Assembly: GCF_006539825.1 (NCBI RefSeq)
Contig: NZ_BJNT01000009.1
Location: forward strand, 101,792-165,791
Reading direction: 5' to 3'
DNA from: Corynebacterium variabile
GTDB lineage: Bacteria > Actinomycetota > Actinomycetes > Mycobacteriales > Mycobacteriaceae
Length of the DNA: 64,000 bases
The position numbers and the translations under genes are program-made. The notes under the pieces are model-generated. The model ran no database searches and had not been told where the DNA came from. It was given only the letters and a program-made list of their open reading frames with translations. Below, one piece after another: positions 17,778-30,310 of the stretch; the stretch's first letter is position 1; every line of letters starts with the position of its first letter.

Positions 17778-19076
17778 CTATTCCGGAGCGAAGAGCTCCT
17801 CGAGAGCGTCGAGGATATGCGAGGCGACGACGAGCTTGGACGCTGCCGGAACCTCGGTGACCTCCTCGGCGCCGGGCTGTTCACCCGGAGTGAGCAGCCA
17901 GCCCGAGCTGGAGTCCTGACCGAAGACGAGTCCGTCGCCCACCGCATTGCACATCAGCAGGTCACAGCCCTTCCTGGCCAGCTTGACCCGGGCCAGGTCC
18001 AGCGGTGTGTGCTCCGCGTCCCCGGTCTCGGCGGCGAACCCGGCGATGAGCAGTTCCTCGGGCAGTTCGCCGGTACGACGGGCCTCGACGAGCCCCCTGA
18101 GGATGTCCGGGTTCTCGGTGAGGGCCAGGGTGGCCAGATCGGCGTCCCCGCCCTTCTTCAGCTTCGCGTCGGCCGCCGACGCAGGTCGGAAGTCGGCGAC
18201 CGCCGCGGACATGATCACCGCGTCGGAGGACGGAGCCAGCTCGGCGACCGCCTGTTGCATGTCCCGGGCGGTCTTGATTCTGGTGATGTGTGCCCCCGAG
18301 GGTTCATCGAGCTCGTCGGTGAACCCGGCGACGAGTTCGACCCGGGCGCCCCGCTGGACGGCCACGTCAGCCAGTGCAAACCCCTGGCGCCCCGAGGAGG
18401 CGTTGCCGAGGAAACGCACCGGATCCAGCGGCTCATGGGTACCACCGGCGGTGATGAGGATCCGACGGCCCGCCAGGGACCGGCGGAAGATACCGAACCG
18501 GTCGTGGGCGGCCAGCGCCAGAGAGGCGATGTGCTCCGGCTCGGGAAGCCGACCGGGACCGGAATCCGGACCGGTGAGCCGGCCGTGGGCGGGATCGAGC
18601 ACGACCGTCCCCCGTCGGCGCAGCGTCTCCACGTTCTCCCGCGTGGCCGGGTGGGCCCACATCTCGGTGTGCATCGCCGGGGCAAGGACCACCGGACAGG
18701 TGGCGACGAGGCAGCTGGCGGTGAGCAGATCGTCGGACCGCCCGTGGGCCAACCGGGCCATGAGGTCTGCGGTGGCTGGGGCGATGACGACCAGGTCCGC
18801 TTCCTGGCCGAGCCGCACGTGCCGGACCTCGTCGACGTTCTCGAAGACCGTGGTGGACACCGGGTTGCCGGACAACGCCTCAAAGGTTGCCGCACCGACG
18901 AACCTGAGCGCGGACTCGGTGGGGACGACGTGGACGTCATGTCCGGCCTTGGTGAAGGTACGGATGAGGGCGCAGGCCTTGTAGGCGGCGATCCCACCGC
19001 CGACCCCCACGAGAATCCGGAGACCGCCGTCCCTCGACGCGGTATGTACGGCGGAGTTGTTCACGGTGTCAGTCAC
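17778..19076 (-). CDS. coaBC: Bifunctional phosphopantothenoylcysteine decarboxylase/synthetase
   Basis: 432 aa from a GTG at 19076 preceded by TGGAG; a GTG at 19103 is also open. The protein catalyses two coenzyme A steps: CTP-dependent joining of cysteine to phosphopantothenate (CoaB) and FMN-dependent decarboxylation (CoaC). The N-terminal flavoprotein half has GVGGGIAAYKA and APAMHTEMW; the usual Asn of the PAMN motif is His, which I recall as common in actinobacterial versions. The C-terminal half has TAGGTHEPLDPVR, the KLKKG motif and DLLMCNAVGDG. It lies between rpoZ and metK. Confidence 0.94.
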   Translation of the reverse strand: MTDTVNNSAVHTASRDGGLRILVGVGGGIAAYKACALIRTFTKAGHDVHVVPTESALRFVGAATFEALSGNPVSTTVFENVDEVRHVRLGQEADLVVIAPATADLMARLAHGRSDDLLTASCLVATCPVVLAPAMHTEMWAHPATRENVETLRRRGTVVLDPAHGRLTGPDSGPGRLPEPEHIASLALAAHDRFGIFRRSLAGRRILITAGGTHEPLDPVRFLGNASSGRQGFALADVAVQRGARVELVAGFTDELDEPSGAHITRIKTARDMQQAVAELAPSSDAVIMSAAVADFRPASAADAKLKKGGDADLATLALTENPDILRGLVEARRTGELPEELLIAGFAAETGDAEHTPLDLARVKLARKGCDLLMCNAVGDGLVFGQDSSSGWLLTPGEQPGAEEVTEVPAASKLVVASHILDALEELFAPE

Positions 19077-19130
19077 GGTACTCCAGCCTATCCCAGACTG
19101 CACCGGCGTGATTCACCGGACATGCACGAA

Positions 19131-19162
19131 CGCCCGCCCTGCCGGTGACGGCAGGACGGGCG
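19131..19162 (-). terminator. Stem-loop downstream of rpoZ
   Basis: Arms CGCCCGCCCTGCCG (19131-19144) and CGGCAGGACGGGCG (19149-19162) pair over 14 bases with one wobble and a four-base loop. It sits 22 bases past the rpoZ stop. There is no clear U-tract, so it may act as a weak terminator or as a processing/stability hairpin between rpoZ and coaBC. Confidence 0.6.
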
Positions 19163-19184
19163 CTGATGGACCAGCCTGAGGGAA

Positions 19185-19466
19185 TCAGCCCTCGGTGTGC
19201 TCGAGGAGGTCGGCGTCGATCTCGCGCAGCGCGATCGACAGCGGCTTCTCCTTGTTCTCCGGTGCGACGAGCGGTCCGACGAACTCGAAGACACCCTCGC
19301 CGACGTTCTGGAAGTAGTTGTTGATCTGGCGGGCGCGCTTGGCCGCGAAGATCACCAGAGCGTACTTGGAGGAGACCTTGGTCAGAAGGTCGTCGATCGG
19401 CGGGTTGGTGATGCCGATCGGCTGGTCGAAGACCGTCGAGTTGTCGTTGACGTCCTGGGTTTCCAC
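19185..19466 (-). CDS. rpoZ: RNA polymerase omega subunit
   Basis: 93 aa from GTG 19466, preferred over an ATG four codons upstream because GAGG lies six bases before it. Omega helps assemble and stabilise the beta-prime subunit. The conserved helix is visible: [10 protein letters not shown], then [16 protein letters not shown], and the C-terminal PLSIALREI. It follows gmk, the usual corynebacterial gmk-rpoZ pairing, and is followed by a strong stem-loop before coaBC. Confidence 0.94.
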   Translation of the reverse strand: METQDVNDNSTVFDQPIGITNPPIDDLLTKVSSKYALVIFAAKRARQINNYFQNVGEGVFEFVGPLVAPENKEKPLSIALREIDADLLEHTEG

Positions 19467-19480
19467 TACGCACCTCATTG

Positions 19481-20101
19481 CTAGGCGTTGATGCCACGGC
19501 CGGGGCCGCAGCGGTTTTCTGTCTGTTGTTCCCGGTTGAGCAGGATGTCGGCGATGGTACCCACCGCCGTATCCAGATCATCGTTGACGACGACCCGGTC
19601 GAACTCGCCGGAGGAGTCGAGCTCCTCGCGGGCGGTCTCCAGGCGACGCGCGATGACCTCGTCGGTCTCGGTGCCGCGGCCGGTGAGCCGGGCGACCAGG
19701 TCCTCCCAGCTCGGCGGGGCCAGGAAGACCGTCACGGCGTCCGGAAGAAGCCGCTTGACGTTGCGGGCACCGGCGAGGTCGACCTCGACCAGCACGGGGC
19801 GACCCGCCTCGAGAGCGTCCTCCACCGGTCCCCGAGGGGTACCGGACAACTGCAGTCCACCGTGGATCTCCGCCCACTCGAGCATCCGGTCCGCCGCGAT
19901 GGCGTCCCGGAAACGGTCGGTGGAGACATAGTGGTAGTCGACGCCGTCGACCTCACCGGGACGCGGGTCCCGGGTGGTCATCGACACGCTGAAGAACAGG
20001 TCCGGCACGGCCGCGCGGAGACCCCGGACGACGGTCGACTTACCGACCGCCGAGGGACCCGCCAGAACCACCAGCCGGGGCTCCGTCGCGTCTGAGGTCA
20101 C
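19481..20101 (-). CDS. gmk: Guanylate kinase
   Basis: 206 aa, GTG start; phosphorylates GMP (and dGMP) to the diphosphate with ATP. The P-loop GPSAVGKST is at residues 15-23, the GMP-binding segment [10 protein letters not shown] appears as [11 protein letters not shown], and the YHYVS and LVEVDLAGA segments follow. Length is typical. It lies five bases after mihF and just before rpoZ, an arrangement shared across Actinobacteria. Confidence 0.96.
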   Translation of the reverse strand: MTSDATEPRLVVLAGPSAVGKSTVVRGLRAAVPDLFFSVSMTTRDPRPGEVDGVDYHYVSTDRFRDAIAADRMLEWAEIHGGLQLSGTPRGPVEDALEAGRPVLVEVDLAGARNVKRLLPDAVTVFLAPPSWEDLVARLTGRGTETDEVIARRLETAREELDSSGEFDRVVVNDDLDTAVGTIADILLNREQQTENRCGPGRGINA

Positions 20102-20106
20102 GGGGC

Positions 20107-20427
20107 CTACGCCTCGTAGCCGAAGCGCTCCAGGAGGGCGCGACGCTGACGGTCGCCGAGGCCGCGCAGGCGGCGGGTCGGGGCGATCTCGAGCTCGGTC
20201 ATGATCTCCTGGGCCTTGACCTTGCCGACCTTGGGGAGAGCCTCGAGGAGGGCGGAGACCTTCATCTTGCCGATGATCGGGTCGGTGTCAGCCTTGGCGA
20301 GGACCTCCTTGAGGTCGGTGCCGCCACGCTTGAGCTGTTCCTTGAGTTCGGCACGGGCCTTGCGGGCCTCGGCAGCCTTCTTGAGGGCTTCTGCACGCTG
20401 CTCCGGGGTCAACTGGGGAAGGGCCAC
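20107..20427 (-). CDS. mihF: Integration host factor, actinobacterial type (MihF)
   Basis: 106 aa from a GTG at 20427 with a very good GGAGG seven bases upstream; the open frame continues 23 codons further without support. The protein is a lysine/arginine-rich helix bundle ending in a helix-two-turn-helix ([16 protein letters not shown] and [22 protein letters not shown]). It is a nucleoid-associated DNA-binding protein found only in Actinobacteria and essential in mycobacteria. Its place upstream of gmk is conserved. Confidence 0.94.
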   Translation of the reverse strand: MALPQLTPEQRAEALKKAAEARKARAELKEQLKRGGTDLKEVLAKADTDPIIGKMKVSALLEALPKVGKVKAQEIMTELEIAPTRRLRGLGDRQRRALLERFGYEA

Positions 20428-20601
20428 GGGTTCCTCCGTATGTCGTAGTTCGTTGGATGATGTCTGTCGTGTGTTTCCCCCGGGGCCGGGGGACACGGTC
20501 GGCCACCGGATGCCCGGTGGCGACAGGTCTGGCGTTCCGCTGCCGGATCCCTTCCAGGACCCTCACCAGCGGGAGTCGCCGTGAAACAACGGGCCAAGTG
20601 T

Positions 20602-20648
20602 AGCGCCCTCACCTGCGGTTGTCGAATACCGCCCCAGGTGAAGGCGCT
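20602..20648 (-). terminator. Stem-loop at the end of the pyr operon
   Basis: Arms AGCGCCCTCACCTG (20602-20615) and CAGGTGAAGGCGCT (20635-20648) pair over 14 bases with one wobble; the loop itself contains CGGT/ACCG complementarity. It lies 22 bases downstream of the pyrF stop and before mihF. The U-tract is weak, but the position and stability support transcript-end formation. Confidence 0.65.
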
Positions 20649-20669
20649 GCGCGGACCTGGAGAACGACC

Positions 20670-21495
20670 CTAGCCGACCAGCGGGAATTCTGCCGCGGAA
20701 TCGGTCACTGCGGACCGCAGTGCACCGATATCCGGGCCTGCGGACAGGATCGACCGCGACATGTTGGGGCTGGCGAGATTCACCGCATCCCCTGCGATGC
20801 GGGCGATGTCGTCGGCGGTGCCGCCCTGGGTGCCCACACCGGGCATGAGGATCATGCCCCCGACGGCGTCCAGGACCGGTGGGGCGGTGACCGTCGCGCC
20901 GACCACGACGCCGACATTGCCGGCCCCGCCGGCGGCGACGTGGGGTGCGTTGAGCGCCGCCACATGGTCCACGACGGTCTGGGCGACCGTGGGGCCGGTT
21001 CCGGAGTCACCGGTGCCCAGCTGCTGGAACTGCGGGCCGGAGGGGTTCGAGGTCGCGGCGAGCACGATCACTCCCCCGCCGGTCCGCTCCCCTGCCTCGA
21101 GCACCGGGTCGAGGGAACCCAGGCCGAGGTACGGCGAGACGGTGACGGCGTCCGCGCGCAGCGGGGAGTCCTCGCTGAGCCAGGCGGTGGCGTAACCGGC
21201 CATGGTGGAGCCGATGTCGCCCCGCTTGGCGTCCGCGATGACCAGGGTCCCCGCGCTCCGGAAGGACGCGAGGGCGTCCTCCAGGACGGTGAATCCGGCC
21301 GAGCCGAAGGCCTCGTAGAACGCGACCTGCGGCTTGACGACACACGCCGTGTCGGCGAAGGCCGCCACGCAGATCCGGGTGAATTCCTTCAGACCCGTGG
21401 TGTCCACCGGAAGGCCCCAGGCCTCCAGGATCCCGGCGTGCGGGTCGAGACCGACACAGAGCCGTCCCAGGGACTCCGCCCGCTCGAGGTAGCGG

Positions 21496-21509
<14 letters not shown>
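20670..21509 (-). CDS. pyrF: Orotidine-5'-phosphate decarboxylase, type 2
   Basis: 279 aa; decarboxylates OMP to UMP, the last step of the pathway. The type-2 (mycobacterial/myxococcal) motif [17 protein letters not shown] carries the catalytic Lys and Asp; [10 protein letters not shown] and the late [11 protein letters not shown] phosphate loop are also seen as expected. I chose the ATG at 21509, which overlaps the 3' end of carB by 14 bases; a start seven codons upstream would overlap more. It is the last gene of the pyr operon. Confidence 0.94.
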
Positions 21510-24840
<3,331 letters not shown>

Positions 24841-26013
24841 TTAGTTGTTCCCTTCCATCAGCTCGATGAACTGGTCGAACAGCGGGTTGGCGTCATGGGG
24901 GCCGGCTGCGGCCTCGGGGTGGTACTGGACGGAGAAGGCGAGGCCGTTGTCGAGGGCGACACCCTCGACACAGTCGTCGTTGAGGCAGGTGTGGGTGACC
25001 TGCGCGGTGCCGAAGGGCGTGTCGAAGGGCTCACCGGCACGGCCCTTGAGGGCGAAGCCGTGATTCTGGGCGGTGATGTCGATGACACCGGTCAGGTGGT
25101 TGATCACCGGGACGTTGATGCCGCGGTGGCCGAACTTCAGCTTGTAGGTGTCCATGCCGAGGGCGCGGCCGAGAATCTGGTTTCCGAAGCAGATGCCGAA
25201 CAGCGGGATCTTCTTCTCCAGGACGGTCTGGACCTGCTGGACCATGACATCGGCGGTGGCCGGGTCGCCGGGGCCGTTGGAGATGAACACGCCGTCGGCG
25301 TCATACTCCGTGAGCAGCGGCTCGATGGCGGAGTTCGCCGGGACGACGACCGTGCGGATGCCGCGGGCGGCGAAGTTGCGCGGGGTATTGGTCTTGATTC
25401 CCATGTCGTAGGCGATGACGGTGAACTTCGCGTCCTCACCGTTGTCCGGCTCGACGACGTAGACGTCGTCGGTGGAGACCTCGGTGGCCAGGTCCGCTCC
25501 GGCCATCGACGGCTGACCGTCGACGGCGGCGACGAACTCCTCGACGGGGCGCTCCGCGTCCGGGCCGGAGAAGATGCCGGCCTTGACCGAACCCTTGTCG
25601 CGCAGGTGGCGGACGATCGCGCGGGTGTCGACCCCCTGGATGCCGATAATGCCCTGGGCCTCCATCTCCTCGGCCAGCGAGCGGTCGGCACGCCAGTTGG
25701 AGACGGTGCGGGACAGGTCACGGATGACCAGACCGGCGACCCAGATGCGGTCGCCGTGGGACTCGCCGTCCTCGTCGTTCCAACCGGTGTTGCCGATCTG
25801 CGGGGCGGTCGAAACGACGATCTGCCGGTGGTAGGAGGGGTCCGTCATGGTCTCCTGGTAACCGGTCATCGCGGTCGTGAACACTGCTTCACCGAGGGTG
25901 GTCCCCTGGGCGCCGAAGGCCCGGCCGCGGAAGACGCGGCCGTCGGCGAGCACGAGGATCGCGGGGGTTCGGGTGGAACTCACGGAATTGCTCTTCTCTG
26001 TCGTAGTAGTCAT
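24841..26013 (-). CDS. carA: Carbamoyl-phosphate synthase, small (glutaminase) subunit
   Basis: 390 aa; hydrolyses glutamine and channels ammonia to CarB. An N-terminal CPSase small-chain domain (AILVLADGRVFRGRAFGA) is followed by a class I amidotransferase with the nucleophile in FGICFGNQILG and the His/Glu pair in VQYHPEAAAGPHD. It lies directly between pyrC and carB with no spacing, so translation is coupled through the operon. Confidence 0.97.
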   Translation of the reverse strand: MTTTTEKSNSVSSTRTPAILVLADGRVFRGRAFGAQGTTLGEAVFTTAMTGYQETMTDPSYHRQIVVSTAPQIGNTGWNDEDGESHGDRIWVAGLVIRDLSRTVSNWRADRSLAEEMEAQGIIGIQGVDTRAIVRHLRDKGSVKAGIFSGPDAERPVEEFVAAVDGQPSMAGADLATEVSTDDVYVVEPDNGEDAKFTVIAYDMGIKTNTPRNFAARGIRTVVVPANSAIEPLLTEYDADGVFISNGPGDPATADVMVQQVQTVLEKKIPLFGICFGNQILGRALGMDTYKLKFGHRGINVPVINHLTGVIDITAQNHGFALKGRAGEPFDTPFGTAQVTHTCLNDDCVEGVALDNGLAFSVQYHPEAAAGPHDANPLFDQFIELMEGNN

Positions 26014-27399
26014 CTAGTTGTTCACTTCTCCGTCTCGGCAGGTGACTTTACCGCGCAGCAGGGTCGTGGAGACCTTCACCGGCAGCGTCTCGCCCTCGTA
26101 GGGGGTGTTGGACGCCTTCGACGCCAGTTCGTGTCCGTGGGCGACCCAGCCTGCCTGCGTGTCGACCACGCAGAGGTTCGCCGGCTCCCCGACGGCCACC
26201 GGTCGGCCCTGTCCGGGCAGCTTGAGAATCTCGGCGGGTCGCTCGGACATCACCCTGGCGATGAAGCGCCAGTCCTGGGGCTCCTCCCCCTCCGGCACGT
26301 CGGTGATGAAGGTCCGGGCGATGAGTGCCAGGGAGGTCTCCAGGCCGAGCATGCCGGGGCGGGCCTTGTCGAACTCGCAGCACTTCTCCTCGGAGCCGTG
26401 CGGGGCGTGGTCGGTGGCGACGCAGTCGATGGTGCCGTCGATGAGGGCGGCGCGCAGGGCGAGTGCGTCCTTGTGCTCACGCAGCGGAGGGTTGACCCGG
26501 AAGACGCCGTCGTAGCTCTCCAGCTTCTCGTCCGTGAGGGTCAGGTGGTGCGGGGTGACCTCGGCGGACAGCGGGATGTCGTGGTCCTTGGCCCAGCGCA
26601 GCAGTTCCACGGTGCCCTCAGTGGAGGCGTGACAGATGTGTGTGCGTCCGCCGTAGTCGCGGGCGAGCAGGGCGTCCCGGATCACGATGGACTCCTCGGC
26701 GACCCGCGGCCAGCCGCGGAGGCCGAGGCGGGCGGCGGTCTCACCCTCGTGGGCGACCGCGCCCTCGGTGAGACGCGGCTCCTCACAGTGCTGGGCGAGC
26801 AGGACGTCGAGGCCCTTGGAGTACTCGACGGCGCGGCGCATGAGCTGCGGGTCGGCGACGCATTTGCCGTCGTCGGAGAACATCCGGACCTTCGCCTCGG
26901 AGGCGGCCATCATGCCGAACTCGGTGAGGTCCTTTCCCGCCAGGCCCTTCGTGATGGAGCCGACCGGGTGGACGTCGCAGAGATTGGTCTGCTGGCCCTT
27001 CATCCACACCATCTCGGCGATGGCGGGGGTGTCGGTCACCGGGTCGGTGTTCGCCATGGTGAACACCGCGGTGAAGCCGCCGCGGGCCGCGGCAGCGGAA
27101 CCGGAGGCGATGGTCTCGGTGTCTTCCCGGCCGGGCTCGCGCAGGTGGACGTGCATGTCGATGAGGCCGGGCAGGAGGACCTGGCCGTCGAGCTCGAGGA
27201 TCTCGGCGTTCTCTCCCGGGGTCAGCGAACCGGCGTCGGAGATCTCGGCGATGACGCCGTCGCGGACCAGGACGTCAGCGGGTTCGCCCTCGCCGTAGAC
27301 GAGGACGCCGCGCAGCAGCGTCTCCCCCTCTGCGGCGGCGTGCAACGTGCCGGTGGCCGGGTAGGCTGCGTTCTTCCGGATATTCACTGCAGTGGTCAT
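26014..27399 (-). CDS. pyrC: Dihydroorotase
   Basis: 461 aa; cyclises carbamoyl aspartate to dihydroorotate. It belongs to the type I amidohydrolase group: [14 protein letters not shown] supplies the first metal histidines, with further metal/substrate residues in HICHAST and [14 protein letters not shown]. The ATG overlaps the pyrB stop (ATGA). In this class the enzyme often associates with aspartate carbamoyltransferase, and their genes are adjacent here. The N-terminal 30 residues are longer than usual, so a slightly later start is possible. Confidence 0.95.
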   Translation of the reverse strand: MTTAVNIRKNAAYPATGTLHAAAEGETLLRGVLVYGEGEPADVLVRDGVIAEISDAGSLTPGENAEILELDGQVLLPGLIDMHVHLREPGREDTETIASGSAAAARGGFTAVFTMANTDPVTDTPAIAEMVWMKGQQTNLCDVHPVGSITKGLAGKDLTEFGMMAASEAKVRMFSDDGKCVADPQLMRRAVEYSKGLDVLLAQHCEEPRLTEGAVAHEGETAARLGLRGWPRVAEESIVIRDALLARDYGGRTHICHASTEGTVELLRWAKDHDIPLSAEVTPHHLTLTDEKLESYDGVFRVNPPLREHKDALALRAALIDGTIDCVATDHAPHGSEEKCCEFDKARPGMLGLETSLALIARTFITDVPEGEEPQDWRFIARVMSERPAEILKLPGQGRPVAVGEPANLCVVDTQAGWVAHGHELASKASNTPYEGETLPVKVSTTLLRGKVTCRDGEVNN

Positions 27400-28370
27400 T
27401 CTGCGACACTTCCTTCTGCTCCGACGAGGAGCGTGAACAGGGCTGCCATGCGGACATGGACTCCGGCGGTGACCTGGTTGAGGACGACGGTGTTCGGTGC
27501 GTCCGCCACCGAGTCGCTGATCTCCATGCCGCGCAGCATCGGGCCGGGGTGCATGATGATCGCGTGGTCGGCCAGTCCGGCGGCGCGGGCCTCGGAGAGG
27601 CCGTAGCGGGCGGCGTACTCGCGGTGGGAGGGGAAGAACCCGCCGTTCATCCGCTCGGCCTGGACACGCAGCATCATGACGGCGTCGGCCTTGGCCAGCG
27701 CGGCGTCCATGTCCTCGGTGACCGTGACTGTTCCCCGGCCACTGCCGACGTTCGGGTTGAGCCAGTGCTCCATGCCCGGGGCCTGCAGGGTCGCCGGGGC
27801 GACGAAGGTGACGTTGGCGCCGAGGGCGGTGAGCAGCAGGGCGTTGGACCGGGCGACGCGGGAGTGCAGCAGGTCTCCGACAATGACGACTTCCGCCCCC
27901 TCGATCCTGCCGAGCCGGTTGCGCAGGGTCACGGCGTCCAGCAGCGCCTGGGTCGGGTGCTCGTGGGCACCGTCGCCGGCATTGAGGACGCTGATGCCGT
28001 CGCTCCCCTGACCGACCCAGTTGGCGACCTGACGGGCGGCGCCCGAGGACGGGTGCCGCATGATGATGGCGTCCGCACCGACGGCGCGGAGGGTCAGGGC
28101 GGTGTCCTTGAGGGACTCACCCTTCTTCACCGACGAGGAGGACGCGGAAATGTTGATGACGTCCGCGCTCATCCACTTGCCGGCGGTCTCGAAACTGGAC
28201 CGGGTGCGGGTGGAATTCTCGTAGAAGAGGGTGAAGACGGTACGGCCGCGCAGCGTCGGCAGCTTCTTGACCTCCCGGTCACGCAGCGAATCGGCGAAGC
28301 GGTCAGCCTCGTCCAGCAGGCCGGTGATCTCCTCGGCCGTGAGGTCGGCGATGCTCAACAGGTGCTTCAT
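27396..28370 (-). CDS. pyrB: Aspartate carbamoyltransferase, catalytic chain
   Basis: 324 aa; joins carbamoyl phosphate and aspartate. The carbamoyl-phosphate loop [13 protein letters not shown] is at about residue 52, followed by [14 protein letters not shown] and [10 protein letters not shown], and the HPTQALLD motif. No regulatory PyrI subunit is present, as in other Gram-positives. The ATG overlaps the pyrR stop by four bases, so pyrR-pyrB translation is coupled. Confidence 0.97.
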   Translation of the reverse strand: MKHLLSIADLTAEEITGLLDEADRFADSLRDREVKKLPTLRGRTVFTLFYENSTRTRSSFETAGKWMSADVINISASSSSVKKGESLKDTALTLRAVGADAIIMRHPSSGAARQVANWVGQGSDGISVLNAGDGAHEHPTQALLDAVTLRNRLGRIEGAEVVIVGDLLHSRVARSNALLLTALGANVTFVAPATLQAPGMEHWLNPNVGSGRGTVTVTEDMDAALAKADAVMMLRVQAERMNGGFFPSHREYAARYGLSEARAAGLADHAIIMHPGPMLRGMEISDSVADAPNTVVLNQVTAGVHVRMAALFTLLVGAEGSVAE

Positions 28371-28915
28371 GCCTGCTCTCCTTCCCGGATCAGCTGGACG
28401 CCGTCCGTCCCGTCGATCTCGGTGAGTTCCACACTGACGTCCTCGGTCAGTGAGGTGGGAATGTTCTTGCCCACGTAGTCCGCCCGGATCGGCAGGTCGC
28501 GGTGGCCGCGGTCGACGAGGACCGCAAGCTGGACCTTCCCGGCCCGGCCGATGTCGCGTAGGGCGTCGAGTGCTGAGCGGATGGTGCGACCCGAGAAGAG
28601 CACGTCGTCGACGAGGATGACGGTGGCACCGTCGATCCCTTCACGCGGAACCGTGGTGGACTGCAGCGCCCGGTGCGGGCTGGTCTTCAGGTCGTCACGG
28701 TAGAGGGTGACGTCGAGGGCGCCGTGGAAGACCTCCACGTCACTGAACTCGCGGATACGCTCTGCGAGACGCGCCGCCAGCGGAACACCCCCCGACGGGA
28801 TCCCCAAAAGGACGACCCGGTCCGCCCCGGGTGCGTCGAGCGCCGTCTTCTCGATGATCTGGTGCGCGATGCGTGCAATGGTACGACCGACGTCGTCGGC
28901 GTCCATGATATTCAT
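28367..28915 (-). CDS. pyrR: Pyr operon regulator / uracil phosphoribosyltransferase
   Basis: 182 aa from ATG 28915, which has GGAGG eight bases upstream; the open frame extends far upstream through the leader but without a ribosome site. PyrR binds pyr mRNA when UMP is high and has residual uracil phosphoribosyltransferase activity. The PRPP loop [18 protein letters not shown] is intact, and the RNA-binding basic patch is plausible from the N-terminal helices. It is the first gene of pyrR-pyrB-pyrC-carA-carB-pyrF. A PyrR-loop-like sequence sits immediately before its own Shine-Dalgarno, implying translational autoregulation. Confidence 0.95.
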   Translation of the reverse strand: MNIMDADDVGRTIARIAHQIIEKTALDAPGADRVVLLGIPSGGVPLAARLAERIREFSDVEVFHGALDVTLYRDDLKTSPHRALQSTTVPREGIDGATVILVDDVLFSGRTIRSALDALRDIGRAGKVQLAVLVDRGHRDLPIRADYVGKNIPTSLTEDVSVELTEIDGTDGVQLIREGEQA

Positions 28916-28920
28916 CGTGA

Positions 28921-28944
28921 CCTCCTTCCCCGCCTCACTGGACG
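28921..28944 (-). promoter_or_regulatory. PyrR-binding loop fused to the pyrR Shine-Dalgarno
   Basis: On the minus strand bases 28944-28931 read CGTCCAGTGAGGCG, matching the PyrR recognition loop ARUCCNGNGAGGYU at 12 of 14 positions, including the core CCNGNGAGG. The GGAGG ribosome site (28925-28921) follows at once. This resembles the arrangement described for mycobacteria, where PyrR represses translation initiation without using a terminator. The position implies that bound PyrR hides the ribosome site of the whole operon. Confidence 0.75.
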
Positions 28945-28996
28945 GATTGTTAAAGGTGGTCGGGCCGGCGTCACACCGGGCCCTGTGCCGCCGCTC

Positions 28997-29005
28997 AGTG
29001 TAGCA
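28997..29005 (-). promoter_or_regulatory. Candidate pyr operon promoter (extended -10)
   Basis: On the minus strand TGC-TACACT (29005-28997) is an extended -10 element placed about 80 bases before the pyrR ATG, after the stem-loop that follows nusB. No good -35 is seen. It would give a leader of roughly 75 bases that contains the PyrR loop. Confidence 0.45.
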
Positions 29006-29030
29006 CGGGGCCAGCCCCCACAGATGCAGC

Positions 29031-29064
29031 GAGGGTGGCCCCGGAATATCCCGGGACCACCCTC
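29031..29064 (-). terminator. Stem-loop between nusB and the pyr operon
   Basis: Arms GAGGGTGGCCCCGG (29031-29044) and CCGGGACCACCCTC (29051-29064) pair over 14 bases with one wobble and a six-base loop. It lies 20 bases past the nusB stop and upstream of the pyr promoter, separating the two transcription units. A U-tract is lacking. Confidence 0.6.
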
Positions 29065-29084
29065 GGTGGCGAAGCGGATTCGGC

Positions 29085-29657
29085 TCAGTCCTGAGCGTCC
29101 TGAGCGTCCTGAGCGTCATCGCCGACGATGCCGGCGATGAGCTCGTCGGTCCCCGCATCGTCGGTGGTCTCCGACAGTGCAGCGGCGTCGGCGGCCTCCT
29201 TCTCGGCGATGCGGCGCGAACGGGAGATCCCGTCGAGCACGGCGTGGACGTAGCCGGGGGCCTTGTCGTGGCCGTACTCCTTGGCCAGACCGATCCCCTC
29301 GTCCACGGCGACCTTCTCCGGGATCTCGTCGTGGTTGTGGAGCAGCTCCCAGGCGCTCACACGCAGCACGGCGCGGTCCACGGCCGGGAGTCGGTCCAGG
29401 GTCCATTCGCTGGACAGGTGTCCGGCGATGGCGCCGTCGATGCCGTCGAGATTCTCGGCGACACCGCCGACGATCTGCGCGGTGTAGTCGTTGACCGGGG
29501 CGACCTGGTTCGCCTCGTCACGGGACAGCTCACGGCGGTCCTCGACGATCTCGACCGGATCGATGTCCCGGAACTCCGCTTCGAAGAGCATGTCCACGGC
29601 GCGCCGCCGGGCCCGGAAGCGGGCCCCGTGGCGGTGGTGGTTCTTTTCCTCACTCAT
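29085..29657 (-). CDS. nusB: Transcription antitermination/rRNA processing factor NusB
   Basis: 190 aa. NusB with NusE (S10) binds boxA RNA and supports antitermination of rRNA operons. The all-helical NusB domain is clear: [15 protein letters not shown], then [20 protein letters not shown] and [14 protein letters not shown]. The C-terminal 35 residues are an extra acidic tail ending in repeated Ala-Gln-Asp units, encoded by a nine-base tandem repeat at 29087-29113. It lies 18 bases after efp, and pepQ-efp-nusB is a conserved order. Confidence 0.94.
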   Translation of the reverse strand: MSEEKNHHRHGARFRARRRAVDMLFEAEFRDIDPVEIVEDRRELSRDEANQVAPVNDYTAQIVGGVAENLDGIDGAIAGHLSSEWTLDRLPAVDRAVLRVSAWELLHNHDEIPEKVAVDEGIGLAKEYGHDKAPGYVHAVLDGISRSRRIAEKEAADAAALSETTDDAGTDELIAGIVGDDAQDAQDAQD

Positions 29658-29675
29658 CGGTAGTGATCAGTGCCT

Positions 29676-30239
29676 CTACTGGTTGACGCGGGAGAGGTAG
29701 GAGCCGTCTCGGGTGTCGATCTTGACGACGTTCCCGGTCTCGAGGAACAGCGGCACCTGGATCTCGGCACCGGTCTCGAGGGTGGCGGGCTTGGTACCGC
29801 CGGTGGAGCGGTCACCCTGCAGGCCCGGGTCGGTGTGCTCGATGACGAGGTCGACGGAGACCGGGAGTTCGGCGAAGAGGATCTCACCGTCGTGGAAGGA
29901 CAGCTGGACCTTCATGCCGTCCTTGAGGAAACGGCCGGCCTCACCGAACTTGTCCTGCGGGACCTCGTACTGCTCGTAGGTCTTGGTGTCCATGACAACG
30001 TAGTTCTCACCGTCGTTGTACAGGTAGTCCATGTCGCGGCGGTCCACGGTGGCGGTCTCGACCTTGACGCCGGCGTTGAAGGTCTTGTCCAGGGTCTTGC
30101 CGGAGACGACGTCCTTGAGCTTGGTGCGGACGAAGGCCGGTCCCTTACCGGGCTTGACGTGCTGGAACTCGATGATCTGCTGCAGCTTGTTGTCGATCTT
30201 CAGCACGAGACCGTTCTTGAAATCCGCGGTAGTTGCCAC
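29676..30239 (-). CDS. efp: Elongation factor P
   Basis: 187 aa, GTG start with GGGAG eight bases upstream. EF-P enters the ribosomal E site and rescues stalling at polyproline. Three beta-barrel domains are present; the domain I loop reads [10 protein letters not shown], with an unmodified-type Lys at the tip, and the signature [11 protein letters not shown] lies in domain III region. Length is typical. It is followed by nusB. Confidence 0.96.
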   Translation of the reverse strand: MATTADFKNGLVLKIDNKLQQIIEFQHVKPGKGPAFVRTKLKDVVSGKTLDKTFNAGVKVETATVDRRDMDYLYNDGENYVVMDTKTYEQYEVPQDKFGEAGRFLKDGMKVQLSFHDGEILFAELPVSVDLVIEHTDPGLQGDRSTGGTKPATLETGAEIQVPLFLETGNVVKIDTRDGSYLSRVNQ

Positions 30240-30310
30240 GTGTGTACTCCCTTAAGGAAAGTCGGACAGGTAATCGACCTGACAGTCTAGCAGGTGAGGT
30301 CCGGCGGACC

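Noticed and set aside
28916..28996. Classical terminator/antiterminator attenuator for pyrR
   Set aside because: Only the PyrR-loop-like sequence next to the ribosome site is present; no second hairpin with a U-tract is found before the start codon.
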